64,000 nucleotides of DNA from Flavobacteriales bacterium (GTDB taxonomy: Bacteria; Bacteroidota; Bacteroidia; UBA10329): NCBI GenBank assembly GCA_021739695.1, contig JAIPBM010000008.1, positions 101,013-165,012 of the forward strand. Direction: 5' to 3'. Below the pieces are notes generated by a model. That model did not search any database. It saw nothing but the letters and a program-made list of their open reading frames with translations, and was not told the origin of the DNA. The translations under genes and the position numbers were made by a program. Numbering within the stretch: position 1 is the stretch's first letter; each line of letters begins with the position of its first letter. This document shows positions 17,432 through 23,793 of this stretch, piece after piece.

Positions 17432-17440
17432 CATTCGCCT

Positions 17441-18913
17441 TCAGACTGAAAACCCGAACAGACAGATGTCATCCACCTGCTCCTCTGCCCTTTTCCATTC
17501 ATGAAGTTTTGAGATAAGTTGGGCCTTTCCTATATCGGCCATTGGCCCGTTGAGCGAGGCCAACCAACTGCGCAAGGAACGATGTCCCAGTTTCTTTCCT
17601 TGTTCGCCACCGAACTGATCCTGCAACCCGTCTGAATAGAGAAAATATCGGTCTGATGGGGTCATGGGCAATGCTACATCCATGAATGAACTTCCGTTCA
17701 ACTGCTGTTCACCTATGCTTTTGCGTGTGGCATCCACCAATTGTGTATCGCCATCACGCACTACCAAAAGCGGCCTCCGTGCTCCAGCGTAAGTGATTGT
17801 GGCCAATGAGCGATCGATCAGGCAAATGCCCATGTCCATTCCATCTGAAGATTGTCCGCTCTGCTGGCAACCGAAAGCTTTACAGATGCGCATATCAACA
17901 TACTTGAGAATGCCCGCAGGAGATGTAGCGCCTTCCATGTTCACGGCATCGTTGAGCAGATCATATCCCATGATCGTCATGAGCGCACCCGGAACGCCAT
18001 GCCCTGTGCAATCAGCCACGGCAACCAATGCACGGTTTTCATCCAAGCGGTGAAACCAAAGGAAATCGCCACTTACGGTGTCCTTTGGCAGATCAATGAA
18101 CAGTTGATCGGCAAAGAAGTCAGAAAGTTCGTCCCTACTGGGCTGAAGTGAGGTCTGCATACGTGCTGCATAACGGATGCCGGCCTCCAGATCCTCGGTC
18201 TTTTCGCGTAACTGTTCGTGGGTCTGTTTCAACTCCAGTTGACGCTTCTCATCCGATCGCATCATCACGCTTAGCGCTGCAAAAAGGATGATGGCAATAG
18301 CGCTGAATATGCCCAATGCCGCCCTGATATTGGCCACGGCATCGTCTTCGGCATACATCACAAAATCATCAAACGGATAGTCAACGGCCAGTGCTGCAAT
18401 CTGCTTTCCATCGGCAGTACGCAATGGTATAAGCGCAGAAAGCCACGTTCCGTAAGCATCCGTGTACACAGGTATTACACCACCCTGCTCATAAACATCC
18501 AAATGTTCCTGTACATGCGAGGTGTAAAGTAGCCCGTAGGTGGATACGCCATGGCTGGAAATGCCCAACCGCAATTGGTTGGTGTCCTTATCGCAGGTAA
18601 GCGTGTAGATTGGGGTTTTCAATTCGTTTGCATCGAACGCATTCCGAAGAATGCGACTGAACTGGCCGTAAACCGAGTCTGTTTTAAGTTGTATCGTGTC
18701 GAAAGAACCTAAGGGATATTGTTCGAAAAGCGCCTGTAAAAGCTCAACGTCCAACCGTGGCTCCAAGGTAGTTGCCACCGAACGCAAGCGCTCCAACACC
18801 AATCGCTCAGACAGGTCGAGACTTCGTTTGTATTGCCCATAGATGAGAAACGCTGCCAAAAGCAGCATTCCCATCAATACGGTGGTCAATATCCGTGCTC
18901 GGAATTTCCGCAT
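17441..18913 (-). CDS. SpoIIE-type PP2C phosphatase with periplasmic sensor
   Basis: From ATG at 18913 the protein has 490 residues: a short basic start, a membrane helix (TTVLMGMLLLAAFLIYGQY), a periplasmic region of ~190 residues, a second helix (ALGIFSAIAIILFAALSVMM), a coiled coil, and a PP2C SpoIIE domain (SGDFLWFHRL, ADCTGHGVPGALMTIMG, SDGLQDQFGG). It probably dephosphorylates a serine/threonine on an anti-sigma antagonist or similar partner in response to an envelope signal. A longer frame exists, but this start lies one base after the preceding gene's stop and gives a proper N-terminal anchor. Confidence 0.88.
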   Translation of the reverse strand: MRKFRARILTTVLMGMLLLAAFLIYGQYKRSLDLSERLVLERLRSVATTLEPRLDVELLQALFEQYPLGSFDTIQLKTDSVYGQFSRILRNAFDANELKTPIYTLTCDKDTNQLRLGISSHGVSTYGLLYTSHVQEHLDVYEQGGVIPVYTDAYGTWLSALIPLRTADGKQIAALAVDYPFDDFVMYAEDDAVANIRAALGIFSAIAIILFAALSVMMRSDEKRQLELKQTHEQLREKTEDLEAGIRYAARMQTSLQPSRDELSDFFADQLFIDLPKDTVSGDFLWFHRLDENRALVAVADCTGHGVPGALMTIMGYDLLNDAVNMEGATSPAGILKYVDMRICKAFGCQQSGQSSDGMDMGICLIDRSLATITYAGARRPLLVVRDGDTQLVDATRKSIGEQQLNGSSFMDVALPMTPSDRYFLYSDGLQDQFGGEQGKKLGHRSLRSWLASLNGPMADIGKAQLISKLHEWKRAEEQVDDICLFGFSV

Positions 18914-18914
18914 A

Positions 18915-19451
18915 TCAACTTTTTGACCAGTGTGTGATGCGTTCAAGTTCGAGGTGATCACCGAAATGCTTTCCGTAATGGCTTTCGGAAATGCGCTGAT
19001 CTCTTCCAATGAGGAAATCGGCCGGAATAATGGGTCTGTCCTTGGCCGCCTTGGTATTGAAGAACCCACTGGTCATTACCTGCCACATACGTTTGGGGCT
19101 GAGCATGGCCTTCACCATACCCGAAGCCGAACTTTCCACTCCGTACTTCCTGTACAGTTCGCCCGAAGGGTCAGGGATGATCGGAAACGGGGCCTGCTGC
19201 TTGCCGGCATACTCTGCTATCTGTGCTGCGGTAGAATTGAACACCACCATGACGTTCAGTCCGTGTGCCTTCAATTCGGGATAGGCGTTTATCAGTTCAT
19301 GCAATCGGAGGTTGCAGAACGGACAGGCCGCACCACGGAAGAAACTCAGCAGCACCTTTTTTCCTTCGTAGGAAGAAAGCTGCACCGTATTGCCGAGATA
19401 ATCGGATGTTTTGAAATCAATGGCCTTCTGATGGCGTTCCAATCTGCTCAT
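18915..19451 (-). CDS. AhpC/TSA-like redoxin (cytoplasmic peroxiredoxin-like)
   Basis: From ATG at 19451 the protein has 178 residues in the thioredoxin fold. The active-site region FFRGAACPFCNLRLHEL has a CxxC in place of the classical peroxiredoxin PxxxTxxC. It has no signal peptide. Proteins of this type reduce peroxides or disulfides; the exact substrate is unknown. It starts 7 bp after the preceding peroxiredoxin stop and ends one base before the SpoIIE phosphatase start, so it is clearly inside the operon. Confidence 0.85.
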   Translation of the reverse strand: MSRLERHQKAIDFKTSDYLGNTVQLSSYEGKKVLLSFFRGAACPFCNLRLHELINAYPELKAHGLNVMVVFNSTAAQIAEYAGKQQAPFPIIPDPSGELYRKYGVESSASGMVKAMLSPKRMWQVMTSGFFNTKAAKDRPIIPADFLIGRDQRISESHYGKHFGDHLELERITHWSKS

Positions 19452-19458
19452 GATCGTT

Positions 19459-20094
19459 TCAGTTTTTACTTGCCGCGATGATGGCAGCCACCGATGCGCG
19501 GTTCTTGTAGTTGGGGTCCACGTGCTTCGAAAGCACTTTTCCATCCGTGTCTATTAGAAATGTGGCGGGCACAGGCAATTGCTGGCTATCGTCCGAATGG
19601 GCATTCTTGAGGTCGGCACCCAACATGGTATTGTAAACTCCCAAGGTCTTCTGGTCGGGTCTGAACAGCACATCGAATGCTTTGGCAAAGGCATAATTGC
19701 GATCATGCACCAAGGTGAATGCGGCCTTGGTCTTTTCCTGCGTGCGTGTCAGCTTTTCCGGCTTTTCGGGAGATACGGCCACCACGTTGATGCCCGCATC
19801 TTTCAACACTTGCAGGCTGTCCTGCACATTGCTTAGATGTCGGCTGCACACGGGGCACCACTGTCCACGGTAAAAGATAACCACTGTTTTCCCTTTCTTC
19901 AGCTCTTTGTCAAGGTCATATTCCGAGCCATCGGCCAGTACGCCTTGCAGACCTGCTACCCTCTCTCCCACTTCAATTCCTTTCACCTCTTCCGCAGTGC
20001 GGTACTCTTGCGCCATAACGGTCTGGGCAGTCAGGATCTGAAACGCAGCGGCCACACAGGCAACAGGCAGTGTTCTCAAGTGTATCATCTTCAT
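19459..20094 (-). CDS. Exported AhpC/TSA-family peroxiredoxin-like protein
   Basis: The 211-residue product has a signal peptide (LPVACVAAAFQILTAQTVMAQ) and a redoxin domain with FYRGQWCPVCSRHL near residue 75. The CPVC motif supports thiol-disulfide exchange or peroxide reduction in the periplasm. PATFLIDTDGKVL forms the typical C-terminal strand with a cis-Pro position. It lies between thioredoxin and the cytoplasmic redoxin, so the cluster covers both sides of the membrane. Confidence 0.87.
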   Translation of the reverse strand: MKMIHLRTLPVACVAAAFQILTAQTVMAQEYRTAEEVKGIEVGERVAGLQGVLADGSEYDLDKELKKGKTVVIFYRGQWCPVCSRHLSNVQDSLQVLKDAGINVVAVSPEKPEKLTRTQEKTKAAFTLVHDRNYAFAKAFDVLFRPDQKTLGVYNTMLGADLKNAHSDDSQQLPVPATFLIDTDGKVLSKHVDPNYKNRASVAAIIAASKN

Positions 20095-20132
20095 GTTTCG
20101 AATTTCATTTTTCAGATTTCCAATTTCTCTTT

Positions 20133-20606
20133 TCAGTGCCCACCGAGCGGACAGCCACCGGAAGAACTGGACTTTTGTTCCAAACTGAGTTCTTTGACCA
20201 GATCAGCAGCGCCAACATACCCTTTGATGGTCTTTTTGACGGTTCCATCAGGGTTAATCACCAACATGGTCGGATAACCGGATATGGCGTAGCGCTCTTT
20301 CAAGGCAGGTCCTTCGCCCTTCTCCATGTCCATATTCAAAGAAATGTAATTGGCATTCACGGTCTCTACCACAAGACCATCGGTCATAGTGGTGCTTGCC
20401 ATTTTCTTACATACACCACACCACGAGGCATGGGCTTCCAACAGAATGGGCTTACCTGTTTCTGCCGAAAGTTTCAAGGCTTCTTCAAAAGAGCCTTCAA
20501 AATAGTTTATGGCAGGCGGGTTTTCGCGCTTAACCGCCCAACTGCTTGCTTCTGCTGTGGAGAACACTGCTATCAGCGATAAGATGGAAAGAAATGCTGT
20601 TTTCAT
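20133..20606 (-). CDS. Exported thioredoxin-like protein
   Basis: Starting at ATG 20606 it has 157 residues: a signal peptide (TAFLSILSLIAVFSTAEA), then a thioredoxin fold with AHASWCGVCKKM and the cis-Pro in SGYPTMLVI. The tail SSSSGGCPLGGH carries an extra Cys and His that may bind metal. It probably reduces periplasmic disulfides, as DsbD gamma-type or TlpA-like proteins do. A longer frame exists but would start inside the preceding gene's 3' end and lack a signal peptide. Confidence 0.85.
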   Translation of the reverse strand: MKTAFLSILSLIAVFSTAEASSWAVKRENPPAINYFEGSFEEALKLSAETGKPILLEAHASWCGVCKKMASTTMTDGLVVETVNANYISLNMDMEKGEGPALKERYAISGYPTMLVINPDGTVKKTIKGYVGAADLVKELSLEQKSSSSGGCPLGGH

Positions 20607-20622
20607 GTTTTTGGGTTTAATG

Positions 20623-20648
20623 ATGGCGGGCCATGAGACCCGCCATCG
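20623..20648. other. Hairpin between P460-like gene and thioredoxin gene
   Basis: GATGGCGGG pairs perfectly with CCCGCCATC across an 8-nt loop. No T-run follows on the minus strand, so an mRNA-processing or stability hairpin inside the operon is more likely than a terminator. Confidence 0.5.
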
Positions 20649-20658
20649 GTTATAATGT

Positions 20659-21165
20659 TTATTTGGAAAAAACGTAATCCTGATTGGCCGCGCCCGCATG
20701 GCAACCGCCACACATGCCGTTCATCAGGTTGGCTCCGCGCATTTCCATGCCGTTGTCCATGGCTATCTGCCCTTCGCCCATCAGCATGAACCACTCCCAG
20801 TCGCCATTCCCTGGGTTGAAACCGTTGCCTCTCTTGACCATGGCGGTATACTCATTGACCGTAGCGGATGGATTTGAAGAATGCTTAACGATCACGGTCC
20901 CGACAGGATATTCACCGTTCACAGGGTCTTGACCGTCCTTGAAATATACATTCCGCACCACCGTGCTGTCATTTCCACCGTGGGCCATAGCAGCCAAAGC
21001 GGGGTCGGCACCCTGTGCAGTGGCATCGAGTGACCAGTTCAGAAAGTCGTCAAAGGTGCTGTTGTCAGCAATGAACTCCTCCGGGTCCTCTTCTTTCGTA
21101 CAAGAATTAAGCACAAACGACCCGCAAAGGCCAAGCATCAGTAGGTAAGCAACATTCTTCTTCAT
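20659..21165 (-). CDS. Cytochrome P460-like lipoprotein with c-type haem motif
   Basis: The 168-residue protein starts with a lipoprotein signal (LLMLGLCGSFVLNSC, Cys22), then an acidic linker. The central part (VYFKDGQDPVNGEYPVGTVIVKH, KRGNGFNPGNGDWEWF) resembles cytochrome P460 domains. Near the C-terminus there is a CGGCH motif (Cys152 to His156) for covalent haem. P460 proteins oxidise hydroxylamine or handle nitrogen oxides; here electron transfer or NO/H2O2 handling at the envelope is plausible. It sits in the redox cluster, after YceI and before the thioredoxin. Confidence 0.78.
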   Translation of the reverse strand: MKKNVAYLLMLGLCGSFVLNSCTKEEDPEEFIADNSTFDDFLNWSLDATAQGADPALAAMAHGGNDSTVVRNVYFKDGQDPVNGEYPVGTVIVKHSSNPSATVNEYTAMVKRGNGFNPGNGDWEWFMLMGEGQIAMDNGMEMRGANLMNGMCGGCHAGAANQDYVFSK

Positions 21166-21304
21166 GTTAATTGATTTTGGTTATTGATTATTGAATTGAT
21201 TTTGAATTTTCATTTAGGTCCGGCTGCGGAAATTGGTAGAGCGGGGGTTGCAATTCATGCAACCTGCCCGCCCAAACCAACCACCAACCACCAACCAATG
21301 TGTT

Positions 21305-21901
21305 CTATGCTTTACGGGTAAGTTCGAGGGTGACTTTGATCTCCACCTCATCGCCAACGACCGCTGATGCAGCCCAACTTCCGGACCCGATACCGTATTC
21401 GTTACGATTGATGGTGGTCTTGAGTTGAACTCCTGACACAAGCGTTCCTTTCTTCATCGGATGCTCGGTTTCACCGAGGATCTTGAACGGAAGCGCTACT
21501 TCCTTGGTCACATCGCGGATGGTGAGCTTGCCATGCACTACGTAATTGCCATTGCCCTTGTCTTCAAACTTGGTGGAGGCGAATGTCATCTTCGGAAATT
21601 TCTTGGCGTTGAAGAAATCTCCGCTTTGAAGGTGGCCGTCACGTTTGGCATCGCGGGTATCAATGCTTGCCACATCGATACTGAAATCGGCCTTGCTGTT
21701 CAGCAGATTGTCCTTGTCGAGTTTCACGCTTCCTTCAAAATTATTGAAGCGGCCATCAACTGGAATAAGGAAGTGATTGACAGCAAATGTTACCGAGCTG
21801 TGCGAATTGTCAATGTCCCAAGCTGGTGCATCGATTGGTTTGAATGCGCTCAGAACAGGAACGAGAATGAGAGCCAGAAATAAACTTGAAATTGTTTTCA
21901 T
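21305..21901 (-). CDS. YceI family periplasmic lipid-binding protein
   Basis: The 198-residue protein has a signal peptide (ISSLFLALILVPVLSAFKP) and the YceI lipocalin-like fold beginning DIDNSHSSVTFAVNHF and including KRDGHLQSGDFFNAKKFPKMTF, the family signature. YceI proteins bind isoprenoid quinones or other polyprenoids in the periplasm. It is the first gene after the sigma/anti-sigma pair. A motif shared with the divergent methionine-rich gene lies 33 bp upstream of its start codon, suggesting ECF sigma control. Confidence 0.92.
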   Translation of the reverse strand: MKTISSLFLALILVPVLSAFKPIDAPAWDIDNSHSSVTFAVNHFLIPVDGRFNNFEGSVKLDKDNLLNSKADFSIDVASIDTRDAKRDGHLQSGDFFNAKKFPKMTFASTKFEDKGNGNYVVHGKLTIRDVTKEVALPFKILGETEHPMKKGTLVSGVQLKTTINRNEYGIGSGSWAASAVVGDEVEIKVTLELTRKA

Positions 21902-21934
21902 GATGTAAGTGTTTTTTTTGATTTACACCATGAT

Positions 21935-21960
21935 GGTCGGAGGTCAAGAGCGTTCCTTAC
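21935..21960 (-). promoter_or_regulatory. Candidate ECF promoter motif before YceI
   Basis: Read on the minus strand this is GTAAGGAAC, ten variable bases, TCCGACC. The same two blocks at the same spacing occur at 23203-23228 in front of the methionine-rich membrane gene. GGAAC is typical of -35 elements used by ECF sigma factors. It lies 33 bp before the YceI start. Confidence 0.6.
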
Positions 21961-21979
21961 ACCCCTCTCGAAAAAAAAA

Positions 21980-22258
21980 TCACTTTTCCTTATTCTCTTC
22001 GTTTTCGAGGTCTTTCAGAATGCGCATTTTCAGCTCTTCGCACTCTTCATGCACTTGAGGCAATTGGTCGCATTCGTCTTTCATGGCCGCGTCTATCATT
22101 GTAGTATGCGACTGATAATCTGAACAGGCCTTGCACATGCTGATGTGCAGCTTCAACTGAAATGTTTCAGTAGTGCTCAATTTCTTATCGAGCTTTTTCT
22201 CCATCAGCTCAGTGGCCTTACGGCACGAGAGCATCATTACGTTCATAATCTTACCCAT
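21980..22258 (-). CDS. Anti-sigma factor with zinc-binding motif
   Basis: The 92-residue protein has Cys12 and the HxxxCxxC motif (His38, Cys42, Cys45 in HISMCKAC) of ZAS-type anti-sigma factors such as RsrA and ChrR, which hold ECF sigmas through a zinc centre and release them upon oxidation or other signals. It has no membrane helix, so it is cytoplasmic. It overlaps the sigma gene by 8 bp, the usual arrangement. The redox proteins downstream fit a thiol-based oxidant response. Confidence 0.88.
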   Translation of the reverse strand: MGKIMNVMMLSCRKATELMEKKLDKKLSTTETFQLKLHISMCKACSDYQSHTTMIDAAMKDECDQLPQVHEECEELKMRILKDLENEENKEK

Positions 22259-22802
22259 TCGTCCAGTTTTTCTGCAGGCAGTCTCTTAATTTCAGTTTGG
22301 CGCGGTGCATGAGCTGCCAATAGTTGGTCGGTGATATGTTCAGTTCCTTACAGATGTGGTCGGCATCCAACTCTGAATAGTATTTCATCTGAATGACGGC
22401 AAAAAGGTTTTCGGGTAGCAGTTTTCGGCAGTGCAACAGTACGCGATTGAATTCGGCATTATCTAAAAGATGTACTTCCTCACCTGCCCGTGGCTGTGCC
22501 TCAGGTTTCCAATTGCCATCGGCATCAAAAAAATCGTCAGTCGAAACCATTTTTTCCGCTTCACGATAGTGCTTGCGGTAATGGTCCATCAACTTGTTTT
22601 TCAGTATCGAGAACAACCAAGTTCTTGCAGATGCCTCCTTATTGAAGTTGTCCCAGCCTTTGTAAGCGGCCAGAAAGGTTTCCTGTACAAGATCATCGGC
22701 ACTTGTCGCATCCTTCACCCGTGCTTTTGCATAGGCTAACAGCTCGGCCGTGTGGTCGTTCACCAGTTTGGTGATGGTTGAAGTGGCCGTTTGCGTGGTC
22801 AT
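22251..22802 (-). CDS. ECF-family RNA polymerase sigma factor
   Basis: The 183-residue protein has sigma region 2 (ADDLVQETFLAAYKGWDNF and TWLFSILKNKLMDHYRK) and region 4 (LLPENLFAVIQMKYYSELDADHICKELNISPTNYWQLMHRAKLKL), joined by an acidic linker, with no regions 1 or 3. Such sigmas redirect RNA polymerase to stress genes. It overlaps its anti-sigma gene by 8 bp and is separated by 9 bp from the small secreted protein upstream. The shared motif at 21935 and 23203 may be its promoter. Confidence 0.94.
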   Translation of the reverse strand: MTTQTATSTITKLVNDHTAELLAYAKARVKDATSADDLVQETFLAAYKGWDNFNKEASARTWLFSILKNKLMDHYRKHYREAEKMVSTDDFFDADGNWKPEAQPRAGEEVHLLDNAEFNRVLLHCRKLLPENLFAVIQMKYYSELDADHICKELNISPTNYWQLMHRAKLKLRDCLQKNWTNG

Positions 22803-22811
22803 GCGGCTAAG

Positions 22812-23177
22812 CTATGAGTTCGGTTCGGTTTTAGAAACTGCTGATCGTTTCTTTTTAGATCGGAAAGCATACTTGGTCAGCCCCGCCACATTCACCCAGA
22901 ACATGGCAAAATAATGAGGCGCGGCAAATACCGCTTCGTAGGTTTTTCCTTTCCGTTCACCCCGCTCCTGTACGCAGGCCTCGCCTATGTATGACATCCG
23001 TTTCCAATGGTGCGACCATTGCCCTTCGCAGCCATGCTCAAATACTTCCCGTGCCGTGATGCGAATGCATTCCCGATGTCCTTTGGCATTGCAGTTCAGC
23101 TTTACCTGAGCGGTGTCTGTCTGGGCCGAAACGGCAACCGATAGCATCAAGAAGAAAAGCGTTATGTGGATTCGCAT
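22812..23177 (-). CDS. Small secreted protein with cysteines, upstream of the sigma factor
   Basis: The 121-residue protein has a clear signal peptide (IHITLFFLMLSVAVSAQ, cleavage near residue 18). The mature part contains four cysteines (LNCNAKGHREC, FEHGCEGQ, GEACVQE) and a basic tail (RSKKKRS). I do not recognise a family. It is the first gene of the cluster and ends 9 bp before the sigma gene, so it is probably co-transcribed, possibly as the signal input of the system. Confidence 0.75.
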   Translation of the reverse strand: MRIHITLFFLMLSVAVSAQTDTAQVKLNCNAKGHRECIRITAREVFEHGCEGQWSHHWKRMSYIGEACVQERGERKGKTYEAVFAAPHYFAMFWVNVAGLTKYAFRSKKKRSAVSKTEPNS

Positions 23178-23190
23178 GGTGCCACAAATA

Positions 23191-23239
23191 TCTGAGGTAC
23201 CTGTAAGGAACTGGCAATCCGTCCGACCAATACCTCAGA
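23191..23239. promoter_or_regulatory. Divergent control region with 9-bp inverted repeat and ECF-like motif
   Basis: TCTGAGGTA (23191-23199) and TACCTCAGA (23231-23239) form a perfect inverted repeat 31 bases apart. Between them, on the plus strand, 23203-23228 holds GTAAGGAAC, nine bases, then GTCCGACC, matching the motif before YceI. It lies between the sigma operon (minus) and the methionine-rich gene (plus). Confidence 0.65.
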
Positions 23240-23268
23240 AACATTCAAAAAACCAAAAACTAAGTAAA

Positions 23269-23688
23269 ATGAATTCTAACGTATCAAAATCAGTTATTTC
23301 CGGTGTTGCCGGAACAGCGGTAATGACCGCCATCATGTTCATCGCTCCGATGATGGGCATGCCGAAAATGAACCCTGCCGAGATGCTTTCATCCATGTCA
23401 GGAATGCCTGTTGCTGCTGGCTGGGCCATGCACTTCATGATCGGTATTGTGTTCGCTGCTGCTTACGTTTACCTGTTTGCAGCAAAAGTGAAGATCGGCA
23501 ACAGACTGCTGAAAGGTGCGGCTTTCGGTATGGCCGTTTTCATCTTTGCACAGGTGATGATGGGCATCATGGGGGCCATCATGGGCGGAATGCCGCAGCC
23601 CGAAGGTTCCATGGTTCTAATGATGATAGGAAGCGTCATGGGGCATGTGATCCACGGGGTTGTGGTGGTGGCTATTGTAAAGGAATAA
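23269..23688 (+). CDS. Methionine-rich small multi-pass membrane protein
   Basis: From ATG at 23269 the protein has 139 residues and four membrane helices. About 22 residues are methionine (~16%), clustered in helices, e.g. FIAPMMGMPKMNPAEM and AQVMMGIMGAIMGGMP. It resembles the uncharacterised DUF6789-type membrane proteins, a tentative identification. Met-rich helices suggest soft-metal binding (copper or silver) or a sacrificial target for oxidants. It is divergent from the sigma operon and has the shared ECF-like motif 40 bp upstream. Longer frames upstream overlap that control region and lack support. Confidence 0.78.
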   Translation: MNSNVSKSVISGVAGTAVMTAIMFIAPMMGMPKMNPAEMLSSMSGMPVAAGWAMHFMIGIVFAAAYVYLFAAKVKIGNRLLKGAAFGMAVFIFAQVMMGIMGAIMGGMPQPEGSMVLMMIGSVMGHVIHGVVVVAIVKE

Positions 23689-23715
23689 GAAGACCTCTTC
23701 CAAAAGTCTCGATTT

Positions 23716-23790
23716 TGCAACGGATGAAATGAGAAAAGGGAAAAACGTGTTTAGCAGTACGTTTTTCATTTTTCCATTTTCTCCTTTTTC
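23716..23790. terminator. Bidirectional terminator; copy 3 of the dispersed element
   Basis: GAAAAACGT pairs with ACGTTTTTC, extended by A-rich and T-rich arms. The lead-in GCAACGGATGAAATGAGA and onward is nearly identical to the copy at 17.37 kb. It separates the convergent methionine-rich and bestrophin genes. Confidence 0.78.
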
Positions 23791-23793
23791 TAA

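Noticed and set aside
16964-17434. 156-codon minus-strand frame crossing the 42-bp repeat
   Set aside because: Its Cys-rich periodic peptide is explained by the 42-nt repeat being read in frame; it also crosses the 3' end of the plus-strand gene and a terminator.
18914-19069. Longer N-terminus for the SpoIIE phosphatase
   Set aside because: It would overlap the preceding redoxin gene and add a non-hydrophobic leader before the membrane anchor.
18930-19481. Long antisense frame opposite the AhpC/TSA and phosphatase genes
   Set aside because: The minus-strand genes have clear domains here; the plus frame is low in structure and has no start signals.
21224-21290. tRNA-like stretch (ATTGGTAGAGC with a 7-bp hairpin)
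   Set aside because: Only a D-arm-like sequence is present; no acceptor stem, T-arm motif or anticodon stem can be paired.
23113-23268. Longer N-terminus for the methionine-rich membrane protein
   Set aside because: It would translate the divergent control region and overlap the opposite gene's signal peptide; ATG at 23269 directly precedes the first helix region.
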